Source: a virus
Virus record (IMG/VR): IMGVR_UViG_3300038461_000263
Span: 1-40,300 of that record
Direction: 5' to 3' (one strand)
DNA: 40,300 nucleotides
Shown: piece by piece, positions 16,113 to 24,182 of the stretch
Numbering within the stretch: the stretch's first letter is position 1
Layout: every line of letters begins with the position of its first letter
The notes under the pieces: model-generated
What the model was told of the DNA's origin: nothing
Database searches by the model: none
What the model saw: only the letters and a program-made list of their open reading frames with translations
Program-made: the position numbers and the translations under genes

Positions 16113-17975
16113 ATGACGCCTATCCATCCATATTTCAAAACTCCAGATCAAAATCAACCAACCAATCAAGAAAAAGAATTAGCACCTTTACATCCATATT
16201 TTAGTGGAAATTATACAAAAGAAGCAAAAGCGGCAAAAGAAGCAGAACAACCTTCAATTGGTATAATTGGTAATGCTTTAGCAGGGGCGATGAGTACTGT
16301 TGACTGGCCTTTAGATGCTGCTAAGCTGGCTTTAACAACTTACGGTAAATTCGCTTTAATGGAACATTCTATAACAAAAGAAGGTAAAGAATTAAGCCCG
16401 GAAGAAGCAAGTCGTCAAATAGCTGAAAATCCTTTAATCAAATATTTTCCAACTCAGGAATTAGGCGAAAAATTGGCCGAGCAAGCCACTGGAATTCGTT
16501 TTCAGCCTAAAACAGAAGGTGAGCAATTTGCTAGAAAAGCGGCAAGTTTTACATCTCCATGGAATATAGTAAAAGGCGGAGTAAAACAAGGGGCAAAATA
16601 TTTAGCTAAAAAAGCAGCCATAAATGTTGGTGCTGGAATTGCAGGTGCTGGAGCAGAAAAAACAGCAGAAGCTTTTGGAGTTAATCCACATGTGGCAGGT
16701 CTTATTGGTGGTTTAACCGCTGGTGTTGGAGAAGTTGGGGCAAATTTCCTTACACGTGAGGGTGAAGCATTACTATCAAAAGAAGGTGAGCAGATTAAGA
16801 AACTAGCTTCTGAACATAAACTTTATGAAGCACCTTATTTATATAAAGATAAATCATCTATAATCGGTAAAGGTATTATTTCAAAAGTAAGAAAAGAAGA
16901 AACAGAGAGAAAAATTGGTGTAACTTCATCTGAAGCAGTTAAGAAGATTTTTGAAGAACAAAATCCTATTTCTAAACTTGTTAAACAAGGTAAAGATTTG
17001 GATGAAATGGGAGTGGATTTATTAAATGAAGTATCTATCAAAGCTAGACAAGTAAAAAAACCATTATCATTAAAACCAATTGTGCAAAAAATCGACGCAA
17101 GGATAAAAGAAATAGAATCCTCTGTTCCACATTTATCTGCTAATGATGAAAAAGAATTGCAAATATTAAAAGATATAAAAAAAGATTTTGTTGAAGTAAT
17201 ACCACCTCCTAAAACTCCTATATTAGATCAATATGGGAAGCCAATTGGGCCTACTAAAGCTACAAGAAAAGCTAAAAAAATAACTGCCACAACATATGTT
17301 GATCAATATAGAAAATTAAATGATGATAGAAAAGTTCTTTATAAGCAGCCTGAAATGTCAGGGTTACAATCCGCTGCTGATGATGCCTATGATCTTGTAA
17401 CTAAAGCGATGACAGAAAATATTGGAGCCAGCGGACATCATGAATTTTCTTCAGCCTTTAAGACAGCGAATAAATTTCATTTTGCAAAAAAGAATTATCA
17501 ACGAACCTCATCAATTCTAGAACCATTCTTTGAGTCAAATAATCCAGCTGATTTGAGGAAAATATTAAAAAATAGAAAACAATACTTATATTTAAAAAAG
17601 AACTTAGGCCATGAAGGAATTAATCAAATTCAAGATATTGGAAAATATACAAAAATAGCTCAAGATAAATTAGTAGATTATTTTCATATTTCTGGAGATT
17701 CATTCGTTGATTTAGCTAAACAAATTGGTAATGTATCTTTAATGGCACTTCTAAGCCCTAAAGGAGCAGGATTATTAGGATTAGGGATGGCTTATGGACA
17801 TATTAAAGGTATGATATTAACATCACCAGGCCTTCGTCATGATGTATTAAATTTAACTAAAGCGTTTGCTAGTGGTGGAGAGAAGGCTATTCGTCAAACT
17901 ACTCTAAAATTAAATAAAGATTTTGAAGATATGTATGGCGATCCAAATCAATATCTAAAAGATGATGAAGAATAA
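16113..17975 (+). CDS. Ejection (pilot) protein, third of three
   Basis: A 620-residue protein starting after GAGGAATAACA. It opens with two near-repeats, PIHPYFK (3-9) and PLHPYFS (24-30), the second perhaps a docking motif. A Gly/Ala-rich amphipathic region at about 170-210 (INVGAGIAGAGAEKTAEAFG, then LIGGLTAGVGEVGANFL) and a second near 545-570 (SLMALLSPKGAGLLGLGMAY) could insert in membrane. Between them is a long helical, Lys-rich body. Size and order match a P22 gp16-type ejection protein. Its end marks the last rightward gene before the minus-strand insert. Confidence 0.66.
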   Translation: MTPIHPYFKTPDQNQPTNQEKELAPLHPYFSGNYTKEAKAAKEAEQPSIGIIGNALAGAMSTVDWPLDAAKLALTTYGKFALMEHSITKEGKELSPEEASRQIAENPLIKYFPTQELGEKLAEQATGIRFQPKTEGEQFARKAASFTSPWNIVKGGVKQGAKYLAKKAAINVGAGIAGAGAEKTAEAFGVNPHVAGLIGGLTAGVGEVGANFLTREGEALLSKEGEQIKKLASEHKLYEAPYLYKDKSSIIGKGIISKVRKEETERKIGVTSSEAVKKIFEEQNPISKLVKQGKDLDEMGVDLLNEVSIKARQVKKPLSLKPIVQKIDARIKEIESSVPHLSANDEKELQILKDIKKDFVEVIPPPKTPILDQYGKPIGPTKATRKAKKITATTYVDQYRKLNDDRKVLYKQPEMSGLQSAADDAYDLVTKAMTENIGASGHHEFSSAFKTANKFHFAKKNYQRTSSILEPFFESNNPADLRKILKNRKQYLYLKKNLGHEGINQIQDIGKYTKIAQDKLVDYFHISGDSFVDLAKQIGNVSLMALLSPKGAGLLGLGMAYGHIKGMILTSPGLRHDVLNLTKAFASGGEKAIRQTTLKLNKDFEDMYGDPNQYLKDDEE

Positions 17976-18041
17976 GTTAATCAGAGAACATCTCCCAAAA
18001 GAAAATAAAAACAAATATATAGCAAATAGAATTTAACATAA

Positions 18042-18248
18042 TTATTCCTTCTCCATCTTCTTTCTTTCCTCAATCGCACAAAGCTTACCATGAAAATCTT
18101 TCATTTCTTTATGTATTTCAAGAATCCAATTTTCTATTTTAATAATTTGTGCATTTGTTTCAGATATAGACCATAAAAACATATACCAATTTGCCACTAC
18201 AATAGCTAAAATTGCTCCTACGATCGTAAGTACTTGAGTCCAATCCAT
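18042..18248 (-). CDS. Small single-span membrane protein with coiled coil
   Basis: A 68-residue protein with a transmembrane segment at residues 5-26 (VLTIVGAILAIVVANWYMFL), then a charged helical tail predicted to be coiled coil. It lies four bases after an equally built gene. Two adjacent small membrane proteins after the ejection genes suggest a holin/antiholin or spanin-type lysis pair, but there is no endolysin beside them, so this is only inference. Transcription is probably from the promoter at 18656-18684. Confidence 0.65.
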   Translation of the reverse strand: MDWTQVLTIVGAILAIVVANWYMFLWSISETNAQIIKIENWILEIHKEMKDFHGKLCAIEERKKMEKE

Positions 18249-18251
18249 AAG

Positions 18252-18440
18252 TTAACCTTTGATTTTGTATTCTAATGTTATAATTTTCTTTTCCAGTTGA
18301 TATATTTTATTTTCATATTTATCTTCTGATCTTTGAACATTTCTCTCTAATTTAGTATATAGAACAAAGCCTAAAAAAAACATCCAAAAAAGGATCATAA
18401 TTAACCAATATGCATTTATATTTATTTGTGTGTCTGTCAT
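18252..18440 (-). CDS. Small single-span membrane protein with coiled coil
   Basis: A 62-residue protein with a hydrophobic, Trp/Phe-rich span at residues 11-29 (YWLIMILFWMFFLGFVLYT), followed by a charged heptad-like tail (ENKIYQLEKKIITLEYKIKG). The topology is probably N-out with a cytoplasmic or periplasmic coiled coil, the build of an inner-membrane spanin or a small holin. It lies 2 bases after the antitoxin-like gene. Its function is not established. Confidence 0.65.
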   Translation of the reverse strand: MTDTQININAYWLIMILFWMFFLGFVLYTKLERNVQRSEDKYENKIYQLEKKIITLEYKIKG

Positions 18441-18442
18441 AC

Positions 18443-18634
18443 CTACTCCTTCAACGTCCTCTTTTCATCATTTTCCCTAATCATCTCTTCAAACATCTTC
18501 CAGTCATCCCATGAGATCAGTACGCCAACAGGTTTGAAATTCCTTGTCACCACATATCGTTCATTGCAGTACTTAACCTCTATCATAACCTCTCCCATGG
18601 TTTTCCTTAAAACCTCCATGCCTATCTTCTTCAT
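18443..18634 (-). CDS. Phd/YefM-like antitoxin, no toxin partner seen
   Basis: A 63-residue protein. The sequence VLRKTMGEVMIEVKYCNERY then VVTRNFKPVGVLISWDDWKM follows the Phd/YefM pattern: an N-terminal DNA-binding half with a strand-turn-strand 'rypvaVlis' core, then a short acidic C-terminal helix that would clasp a toxin. GGAGG precedes the ATG and a near-consensus promoter lies upstream. The genes that follow are membrane proteins, not Doc, YoeB or RelE toxins. It may be an anti-toxin decoy against host or prophage toxins, a repressor of its own operon, or a remnant of a TA pair. Confidence 0.68.
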   Translation of the reverse strand: MKKIGMEVLRKTMGEVMIEVKYCNERYVVTRNFKPVGVLISWDDWKMFEEMIRENDEKRTLKE

Positions 18635-18655
18635 CCTCTACCTCCATTTGCTTAG

Positions 18656-18684
18656 ATTATGCCATTCTTCACTATTTACGTCAA
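18656..18684 (-). promoter_or_regulatory. Strong sigma70-like promoter for the 18042-18634 operon
   Basis: On the minus strand, TTGACG (18679-18684) and CATAAT (18656-18661) are separated by exactly 17 bases, placing the start about 15 bases before the antitoxin-like gene's ribosome site. One of the best promoter matches in the window, so this operon is likely to be host-polymerase driven and independent of the surrounding rightward genes. Confidence 0.62.
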
Positions 18685-18798
18685 CAGGTCCTGTAGTTCT
18701 GTAAGTATTATTTTCATATAATGTAAATTTTAATTTGTCGATTTCATCAATCCTTGCTACCGTAAGATTAAAAGATAAACTTTACAAAAGGACACTTT

Positions 18799-19620
18799 AT
18801 GGCACATCTTAAACCCCAGGCAGAATCCCTTTATGGGACACCATCTGGGCTTGTTTCTCAATTTCCTGCACCAGTTCCTTCACCAAGAGACCCAACAACC
18901 TCTGACACCGGTTATAAGTTAGGGCAAATATGGGTAAACAAGGTTAGCGGGAACATCTTTGGGTTAGGTGCGATTGGCGCTGGGGTAGCGACCTGGACCA
19001 CTCTTGGTTCCGTCTCCTCTACCTTCACAACCATCACAGCAGCAACCTTCCAAACATCCACGGCAGCAACCGCAATCACTCTTTCCGGCGGAAACGTTTT
19101 CACAGGAACGGGTACTAATGCAGCTGTAGGGTTCACATTTACCCCGAAAGGTGTTGGTGGGCTGACTTTGACAACAGGTGCCCTTACACTATCTTCAGGA
19201 AACCTAGTACTTACTTCAGGTAATGCCACCTTAACTTCCGGAAACCTGACATTGACCCTTGGCAATGCAGTCCTGACATCTGGAAACCTGACCTTGACAT
19301 CTGGCAATGCCACCTTGACAAATGGAAACTTGCTTTTTGGTACAGCTGGAAATGGCTTGTCGATCAAGTCTGGTGCTAATGCAAGGATAGGGCGAGCGAC
19401 TTTGGCATTAGGCACATCTATCGTTGTAAACACATCAGTTACAGCTAACACAAGATTCATTTTAACAAGATCTAGCATCAATGGATCTGTTGCTTTAGGT
19501 GTTTTCGAGGCAGTTGCTAACCCAGGCGTAGGATTCACAATCAACGCTCGTAACGCCGCTGCTGCTGTTGAGGTGGCCGACCTATCAATCGTCGATTGGA
19601 TTTTAGTAGAGTCAGCTTAA
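18799..19620 (+). CDS. Tail-fibre-like protein with seven-residue beta repeats
   Basis: A 273-residue protein with AAAGGA upstream. The N-terminus (LYGTPSGLVSQFPAPVPSPR) and GYKLGQIWVNKVSG look like a virion attachment domain. The middle, about residues 125-180, consists of tandem seven-residue units of the form LTSGNAT and LTSGNLT, expected to build a beta-solenoid or triple beta-spiral shaft. The C-terminus has a compact domain (VGFTINARNAAAAVEVADLS). It heads a run of six fibre-like genes, five with Gly/Thr/Ser-rich composition. It is likely a host-contact fibre. Confidence 0.75.
   Translation: MAHLKPQAESLYGTPSGLVSQFPAPVPSPRDPTTSDTGYKLGQIWVNKVSGNIFGLGAIGAGVATWTTLGSVSSTFTTITAATFQTSTAATAITLSGGNVFTGTGTNAAVGFTFTPKGVGGLTLTTGALTLSSGNLVLTSGNATLTSGNLTLTLGNAVLTSGNLTLTSGNATLTNGNLLFGTAGNGLSIKSGANARIGRATLALGTSIVVNTSVTANTRFILTRSSINGSVALGVFEAVANPGVGFTINARNAAAAVEVADLSIVDWILVESA
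19160..19340 (+). repeat. Tandem 21-nt coding repeats in the fibre gene
   Basis: About eight imperfect 21-base units (core TCTGGAAACCTGACCTTGAC and variants alternating with GGCAATGCCACC) encode the seven-residue fibre repeats. In-frame repeats like these can change number by slippage and so alter shaft length. Confidence 0.7.
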
Positions 19621-19633
19621 AAGGAGGCTTTCA

Positions 19634-19966
19634 ATGACTAGCTTACAAACTAGAGTTAAGTTCGAAGCCTTAAGGTCGATAAACTCTGCTACCTTCACTG
19701 GTGCTTATCAAGCGATAGGTTCAGCTACAGCACATGAATCATTTCTTATCAAAATGGTCAACATTAGCACTGTTCCAGTAATTGTTTCAGTTGATGGGAT
19801 CATAGACCATGACATATGTCCTGCAGGTTCTTTTTGGCTTTATGATGAACAAGCAAATTCATCGAGAGAAGGTGGCTTGAAAATACCGAAAGGAATTCAA
19901 GTTTATGTTAAAGGTGCAGCTGGAGTAGGAAGCGTTTATGTAGTTGTACAGTACCAAGGAGTCTAA
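19634..19966 (+). CDS. Small fibre-associated beta protein
   Basis: A 110-residue protein after a strong AAAGGAGG. It reads as one beta-sandwich: AYQAIGSATAHESFLIKMVN, TVPVIVSVDGIIDHDICPAG, SFWLYDEQANSSREGGLKIP and VGSVYVVVQYQGV. Similar small domains occur as capsid or fibre accessory proteins in many phages. It lies between two fibre-like genes with only 13 and 2 base gaps, in the same transcript. The role as fibre cap or accessory is inferred from the context. Confidence 0.7.
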   Translation: MTSLQTRVKFEALRSINSATFTGAYQAIGSATAHESFLIKMVNISTVPVIVSVDGIIDHDICPAGSFWLYDEQANSSREGGLKIPKGIQVYVKGAAGVGSVYVVVQYQGV

Positions 19967-19968
19967 CC

Positions 19969-20484
19969 ATGTCTCAAGCTGGGATTATTAATGCAAGCGG
20001 GATGCCCACTGTACCAACAACATTTGTTACAAATTCAGGAAATGCTGTTCCTGCTCTGAATGTTTTGAATGTCTTGGGAAGTGGAACTATTACAACCAGC
20101 GGTGCTGGAAACACGATCACAATAAGTCCTAAAACAGGATTTCAAGGCACAGGATCGACCATTGGAGCTGTAACCTCAGATATTGTTACATTGCCGTTGG
20201 GTGCTGTTCCTGGGGTCTACACGTTTGATGTAAGGATATCTGGGTTTGATGTGGCTGACAACCTTGGCGTTGGATACACGCTAGTAGGTGCCGTAAGGAC
20301 AACTGGTGCGGCAGCAACTTTACTTCCAGGGCAAAATCTTGATGAATTCGAGGAAAACGCAACGATTGATCCTGCGACAGTAGACCTTGTCATTAGCGGA
20401 AATTCCGCAATAATTCGCGTTACAGGCGTCGTGGCTTTGACTATCGATTGGTCTGTCGCTGGCGTCTATGTACTAGCAACTTAA
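19969..20484 (+). CDS. Tail-fibre-like protein
   Basis: A 171-residue Gly/Thr/Val-rich beta protein. The N-terminus (VLNVLGSGTITTSGAGNTIT) is the small repeated motif common in trimeric phage fibres. The C-terminal part is a beta-sandwich (YTFDVRISGFDVADNLGVGY, then IIRVTGVVALTIDWSVAGVY). It starts two bases after the preceding stop. It is one of the tandem fibre set and shares the GSGTI element with the next gene (NGSGTITISA). Confidence 0.68.
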   Translation: MSQAGIINASGMPTVPTTFVTNSGNAVPALNVLNVLGSGTITTSGAGNTITISPKTGFQGTGSTIGAVTSDIVTLPLGAVPGVYTFDVRISGFDVADNLGVGYTLVGAVRTTGAAATLLPGQNLDEFEENATIDPATVDLVISGNSAIIRVTGVVALTIDWSVAGVYVLAT

Positions 20485-20493
20485 GGAGATAAT

Positions 20494-21033
20494 ATGGCTG
20501 GATTTTCTAATGACACGATGCACGCGATTAATGTCGACTTCACTGGAAATGCACATGTGCAGCCTCAGGTAACAGCTAATGGACAATTGCTCATTGGTTC
20601 GACCGCTGCTCCATACATACGTGTTGGTACACTTACCCCAGGTGCTGGAATAGGAATTTTAAATGGTTCAGGTACCATCACGATAAGCGCCCTAACTGCT
20701 GGATTTGCTTGGAATGAAGTAACGTCGGCAACTAACCCAAATTCTATTGTCAAAGAAAATGGTTACATACCCAAAGGTGCTGGAGTAGTCACATTTGTTT
20801 TGCCAGCCACAGCTGCACAAGGGGACTGTTTCAAGATTGCTGGATATGGAAATTTATGGACTTTGACCCAGAATGCTCTTCAATCAATCAGTCTTGGGGC
20901 GCAGACATCAGCTGTTGGTGTATTGGGAAGAGTTTCTGCTTCTCAAGTAAGAGACACCATCGAATTGGTTTGCGTAACAGCTAACACAGAGTTCCAAATC
21001 GTGAATTCTGTTGGAAATTTAACTTTTGCTTAA
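20494..21033 (+). CDS. Tail-fibre-like protein, paralog A
   Basis: A 179-residue protein. Residues 28-65 read VTANGQLLIGSTAAPYIRVG then LTPGAGIGILNGSGTITISA, the classic phage-fibre linker. The C-terminal domain (WNEVTSATNPNSIVKENGYI, VVTFVLPATAAQGDCFKIAG, NSVGNLTFA) aligns along its length with the next gene. This indicates a duplication followed by divergence. AAGGAG precedes the ATG. The C-terminal heads are probably alternative or co-assembled receptor-binding tips. Confidence 0.72.
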   Translation: MAGFSNDTMHAINVDFTGNAHVQPQVTANGQLLIGSTAAPYIRVGTLTPGAGIGILNGSGTITISALTAGFAWNEVTSATNPNSIVKENGYIPKGAGVVTFVLPATAAQGDCFKIAGYGNLWTLTQNALQSISLGAQTSAVGVLGRVSASQVRDTIELVCVTANTEFQIVNSVGNLTFA

Positions 21034-21044
21034 AGGAGTAAAAA

Positions 21045-21635
21045 ATGCCTACAAACAATGCTATAAACCTTAATGGAACAGGAATTGCCAAATATGATGG
21101 AGCGGGAACTTTCAGCGCCGTCACCACAACTATTCATTGCCCACTTGTAGGTGCTGCATCGAACGGGATCACAAGTGCAGGACCGCTTACGAATGGACAA
21201 TTGATGATTGGTAATACAGGGGCCGATCCTACCGCAGCCACGATTTCAGTAGGTACTGGTCTTTCTATAACAAATGGGGCTGGTTCAATTCAGCTAGATA
21301 CTGTTGGTGGTGGAATGACGTGGACTGTCGAAACAGGCGACACCAACATGGCCGTGAACAATGGTTATGGTTCAAACAAAGCTGGCGCAATTGCATTCAC
21401 ATTGCCTGTAACTTCGGCTGTAGGAGCAAAAATTGCTATATCTGGAATGCAAGGATCATGGAACGTTGTGCAAGCAGCAGGACAAAAGATATTCATAGGA
21501 AGTTCGGCTTCAACCTTGGGTGCGACCGGATCTATAGCAAGTACAAACGCTTTTGATGCCGTGACCTTAGTTTGTTTAATCGCAAATACTTTTTGGTACG
21601 CGACAAGCGTGCAAGGAAATATAACGATCGCTTAG
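21045..21635 (+). CDS. Tail-fibre-like protein, paralog B
   Basis: A 196-residue protein built like the preceding one: LTNGQLMIGNTGADPTAATI, LSITNGAGSIQLD, then the head domain WTVETGDTNMAVNNGYGSNK, AIAFTLPVTSAVGAKIAISG and SVQGNITIA. Shared positions with paralog A include the NGYG/NGYI turn, the FTLP/FVLP strand, a Trp at the same place and LVCLIANT/LVCVTANT. AAAGGAG is upstream. The tandem placement and clear homology point to fibre-tip diversification by gene duplication. Confidence 0.72.
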   Translation: MPTNNAINLNGTGIAKYDGAGTFSAVTTTIHCPLVGAASNGITSAGPLTNGQLMIGNTGADPTAATISVGTGLSITNGAGSIQLDTVGGGMTWTVETGDTNMAVNNGYGSNKAGAIAFTLPVTSAVGAKIAISGMQGSWNVVQAAGQKIFIGSSASTLGATGSIASTNAFDAVTLVCLIANTFWYATSVQGNITIA

Positions 21636-21659
21636 GCTTGAAGTTACTAAGGAGACAAT

Positions 21660-22280
21660 ATGCCAACAATTAATGCCTGGAATAGCAACATTCCCGTGGA
21701 GATAAGCAAAGGGGGGACGAATGCCAGCTCAATGACAAACACAGACGGGGTTTGCTATTTTGATGGGACAAGCATATTGACCACAACTGTTGGGACTGCA
21801 GGACAGGTTTTAAAATCAAATGGCGTAGCTGTTGCTCCAACATTTCAAGAAGGTTTGCGTTTTGCAAAAACAATTTTAACATCTCAACAAATTAAAACTT
21901 TGCATGCATCACCAATAACAGTTATATCCGCTCCAGGCCCAAAGAAGATGATTTCTGTATCAGCTTTAAATGCATATTATTCATATGGTGGTTCAAATAT
22001 CTTTACTGCTGCTGCTTCACAAATAGTATCCTTGAACTATGTGGGAAATGGAGGTAAAATTATTGGTACAGTTTTTTCAAATTACACACTAACTAATGCA
22101 GAAAATAAATATACTATAAGACCTGGAGCTGCCGCAGGATTATCAGACGTAGTAACTGGCTTGATAGATAATCAACCGATAACTTTATGTAACGATGTAG
22201 CGACTGAGATATCTGGAAATGCAGCCAATGATAATACAATTACAGTCTTGTTAGCATATGTTATCATTGATTTTAACTAA
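21660..22280 (+). CDS. Tail-fibre-like protein, last of the set
   Basis: A 206-residue protein. The N-terminus IPVEISKGGTNASSMTNTDG then TAGQVLKSNGVAVAPTF is the widespread phage-fibre anchoring pattern (KGGTNASS, G.VL.S). The C-terminal domain (KTLHASPITVISAPGPKKMI and onward) differs from its neighbours and may be a distinct binding head. AAGGAG lies upstream. It ends the fibre cassette. The gap that follows holds an imperfect inverted repeat (GTTAG/CTAAC, then T5) that could be a weak terminator. Confidence 0.74.
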   Translation: MPTINAWNSNIPVEISKGGTNASSMTNTDGVCYFDGTSILTTTVGTAGQVLKSNGVAVAPTFQEGLRFAKTILTSQQIKTLHASPITVISAPGPKKMISVSALNAYYSYGGSNIFTAAASQIVSLNYVGNGGKIIGTVFSNYTLTNAENKYTIRPGAAAGLSDVVTGLIDNQPITLCNDVATEISGNAANDNTITVLLAYVIIDFN

Positions 22281-22386
22281 AAGAGGATCAAAAGACAAAA
22301 GTTGTTAGCATAACAGGTACGGCTCATACTAACTTTTTCTCTGGTGTTCTTTTAACTTAGTTTGTTAACTTAAGGATAAATGTCTT

Positions 22387-22599
22387 ATGAAAGAAAACAT
22401 TAAACTGTTGATGCCAATATCTTTCCTATGGGTTGTAATGTTAGTTGGTATGTCATCTATTTTATTAAACGGATGTACACTAAGTTACACAGTTACGCAA
22501 GCCCATGGCTCAGGTTCAGATATCGTAGATGAGGATCAAAAGACAGATGCTAAGCCAAACTTCACAATCCCAAATCCTTTAAATGTCCTAAAAACTTAA
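22387..22599 (+). CDS. Small lipoprotein, outer-membrane type
   Basis: A 70-residue protein with a signal sequence (KLLMPISFLWVVMLVGMSS) and lipobox LLNGC, giving a lipid-modified Cys at residue 30. The mature 41 residues are hydrophilic, with GSDIVDEDQKTDAKPNF and a Pro-rich end. Lys-less +2 position Thr would favour outer-membrane sorting. Phage lipoproteins of this size act as outer spanins in lysis or in blocking superinfection; either is possible. It implies a Gram-negative-type envelope. It is co-oriented with the next membrane protein. Confidence 0.7.
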   Translation: MKENIKLLMPISFLWVVMLVGMSSILLNGCTLSYTVTQAHGSGSDIVDEDQKTDAKPNFTIPNPLNVLKT

Positions 22600-22609
22600 C
22601 GAGGTTAGT

Positions 22610-22912
22610 ATGAATGTAATTTTTATTTCAGCAATAGTCTGCGGGGCTGCATTAATTGGCTACGTAAGCTATTTAGTTATGGGTCCAGACAACAAGGTAG
22701 AGCAGGAATGCGAACAAGTTATCAAAATGGAAACTGGGACAACAGTCGATCTATCGCCCAATACGTCTGCAACTGGTGCTACAGCAACAAACGGACCTTC
22801 GATACCTGCGTTACCAAACGCGAGTATCACCGTTGTATTGGCGCAGCCAACAGCTACAGACATATCCGATGCGAAACTTGTTGAACCAGGACCTACAGGA
22901 TCTAAATCATAA
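22610..22912 (+). CDS. Small membrane-anchored protein, Pro/Thr-rich tail
   Basis: A 100-residue protein with an N-terminal membrane span (residues 3-24, FISAIVCGAALIGYVSYLVM), then GPDNKVEQECEQVIKMETGT, and a Thr/Ala/Pro-rich low-complexity tail. The segment after the span recalls small membrane proteins seen in phages and mobile elements (recollection, not checked). Eleven bases separate it from the lipoprotein, so the two may work at the envelope together. It overlaps the convergent glycosyltransferase gene by six bases at the end. Confidence 0.65.
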   Translation: MNVIFISAIVCGAALIGYVSYLVMGPDNKVEQECEQVIKMETGTTVDLSPNTSATGATATNGPSIPALPNASITVVLAQPTATDISDAKLVEPGPTGSKS

Positions 22913-23791
22913 AGGCCTATCGTTTGTTACCACGGCGTCCATCAGACCATATACGTGGATGCCAGGTATAAGCAGGATTTCTTTATCGAATGGTACAAAG
23001 AAATGGTAGGTATGGTAATAGTCTAAAATGACCTTCATACCATGCCTACTGAGTATAAAGCTATATGCTCCCGATCTTAAACCTATCCCAGAAAAATCTC
23101 CAATAGGTTGATCTCTGTTAATGTATTGTTGTATATCACCAAACGATATATCTGGCCTGTTTAAATTAAATGCCTCAAGATCATCTTCATGCGAACCCGT
23201 TTCGAGTTTAGCCTGCACGTCTGTGTAAAGGATGTCCCAAGCTGGATCAGCCTTATCAAGTTGTGTTAAACGTGAGGTAAGGACAGACGGATCCTGATTG
23301 ACTTGCACATTGTCTTCCATCACCCAAATACAATGCTTATTGTTCTTATAGCCGTCATATATCACGCTGAGATAATCAAGGTTTCTGGCAATCTTCTTGA
23401 ATGTCATTATTGGTGAAAAATAGGTCCTTGCGCCATCGTCCATAATGGAAGCTTTTAGGCTTGGATGAAACCATCCCTTCTTCAATCTCAATGCTGCGAA
23501 ATCAGATCGTGTGTTAATCATTTTCACTCCCAACGTGGAAAGGGTTTTGTAGCTCATAGCCTTTGGATTAACAGCATCGAACCTGTAGGGGACAACGTCA
23601 TAGTCAGAAAAATCTTTCTTGATTTGTCGAAAGATCTTCAAGTTTTTCTTGGAATTTATGACATAGATCATGTCAATACCCAGGATACTGTGATTGTCAC
23701 GCTTGTGCTTAGCCTTCTTGAAACAATCCTCGAACGAACCCCCATATGCTATGCTCGATATACTTATAAGCAAAAGAACCAATATCTTCAT
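22907..23791 (-). CDS. Secreted glycosyltransferase family 25-like protein
   Basis: A 294-residue protein from ATG 23791, chosen because GGAGG lies five bases upstream; an in-frame ATG at 23806 lacks this. A signal peptide (MKILVLLLISISSIAYGG) precedes a GT25-like domain: MIYVINSKKNLKIFRQIKKD near the start, then KASIMDDGARTY and CIWVMEDNVQV, the acidic motif expected for metal/nucleotide-sugar binding. GT25 enzymes add sugars to LPS or collagen and normally work in the cytoplasm, so an export signal is odd. It could remodel the cell surface to exclude other phages, or be a host-derived gene. Transferase activity is inferred. Confidence 0.72.
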   Translation of the reverse strand: MKILVLLLISISSIAYGGSFEDCFKKAKHKRDNHSILGIDMIYVINSKKNLKIFRQIKKDFSDYDVVPYRFDAVNPKAMSYKTLSTLGVKMINTRSDFAALRLKKGWFHPSLKASIMDDGARTYFSPIMTFKKIARNLDYLSVIYDGYKNNKHCIWVMEDNVQVNQDPSVLTSRLTQLDKADPAWDILYTDVQAKLETGSHEDDLEAFNLNRPDISFGDIQQYINRDQPIGDFSGIGLRSGAYSFILSRHGMKVILDYYHTYHFFVPFDKEILLIPGIHVYGLMDAVVTNDRPL

Positions 23792-23802
23792 ATAACCTCC
23801 AT

Positions 23803-24135
23803 TCATGCGTGATCGAAAAATCTATCAGCTTCATCCTTTTTCTCCAAAACCTTTTCCAGAAAATCTGCTAGCCATGGTTCAAAAAAACACATTATGTCTA
23901 GGTCCTCAAATGCTTTTGGCTCGTTGTAGATGGAGAAGTTTTTGTTCAGCCCATACAGGAATCTGCTCAAATCTGCCATCAGAAAACTGAAGTTGGTGGT
24001 GCTATATTTTCGTATATCAAAGCTTAGCCTTAACAGCAGTTCAGCTGACCGATTATTGTAGAAAATGCTCATGATCTGACTTCGCACATCTGTGTGGGTA
24101 TAGTCCACGGTGTCATAGTTTTTCATCGATAGCAT
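23803..24135 (-). CDS. Hypothetical alpha-helical protein
   Basis: A 110-residue protein from ATG 24135 (AGGAGG upstream; a longer frame to 24177 is unsupported). The sequence is helical with many aromatics (LLRLSFDIRKYSTTNFSFLM, then FFEPWLADFLEKVLEKKDEA). No known domain was recognised. The stop lies 12 bases before the glycosyltransferase ATG, so the two genes are one operon, driven by a promoter overlapping one for the opposite strand. Confidence 0.65.
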   Translation of the reverse strand: MLSMKNYDTVDYTHTDVRSQIMSIFYNNRSAELLLRLSFDIRKYSTTNFSFLMADLSRFLYGLNKNFSIYNEPKAFEDLDIMCFFEPWLADFLEKVLEKKDEADRFFDHA

Positions 24136-24182
24136 AAAACCTCCTAATTTCGTGAAATGAGAAAAAGGTTGTAGCATTAAGC

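Noticed and set aside
19160-19340. CRISPR-like or regulatory tandem repeat
   Set aside because: Repeats are in-frame 21-base coding units with no spacers.
18912-19544. Long minus-strand open frame of 210 codons
   Set aside because: It mirrors the repeat-rich fibre gene, consists of Pro/Val/Ala repeats and has no ribosome site; a shadow of 18799-19620.
22776-23009. Plus-strand 77-codon frame across the end of the membrane-protein gene
   Set aside because: Out of frame with 22610-22912, antisense to the glycosyltransferase, with unlikely composition.
23465-23812. Plus-strand 115-codon frame
   Set aside because: Antisense to the glycosyltransferase gene, which has a signal peptide, family motifs and a good ribosome site.
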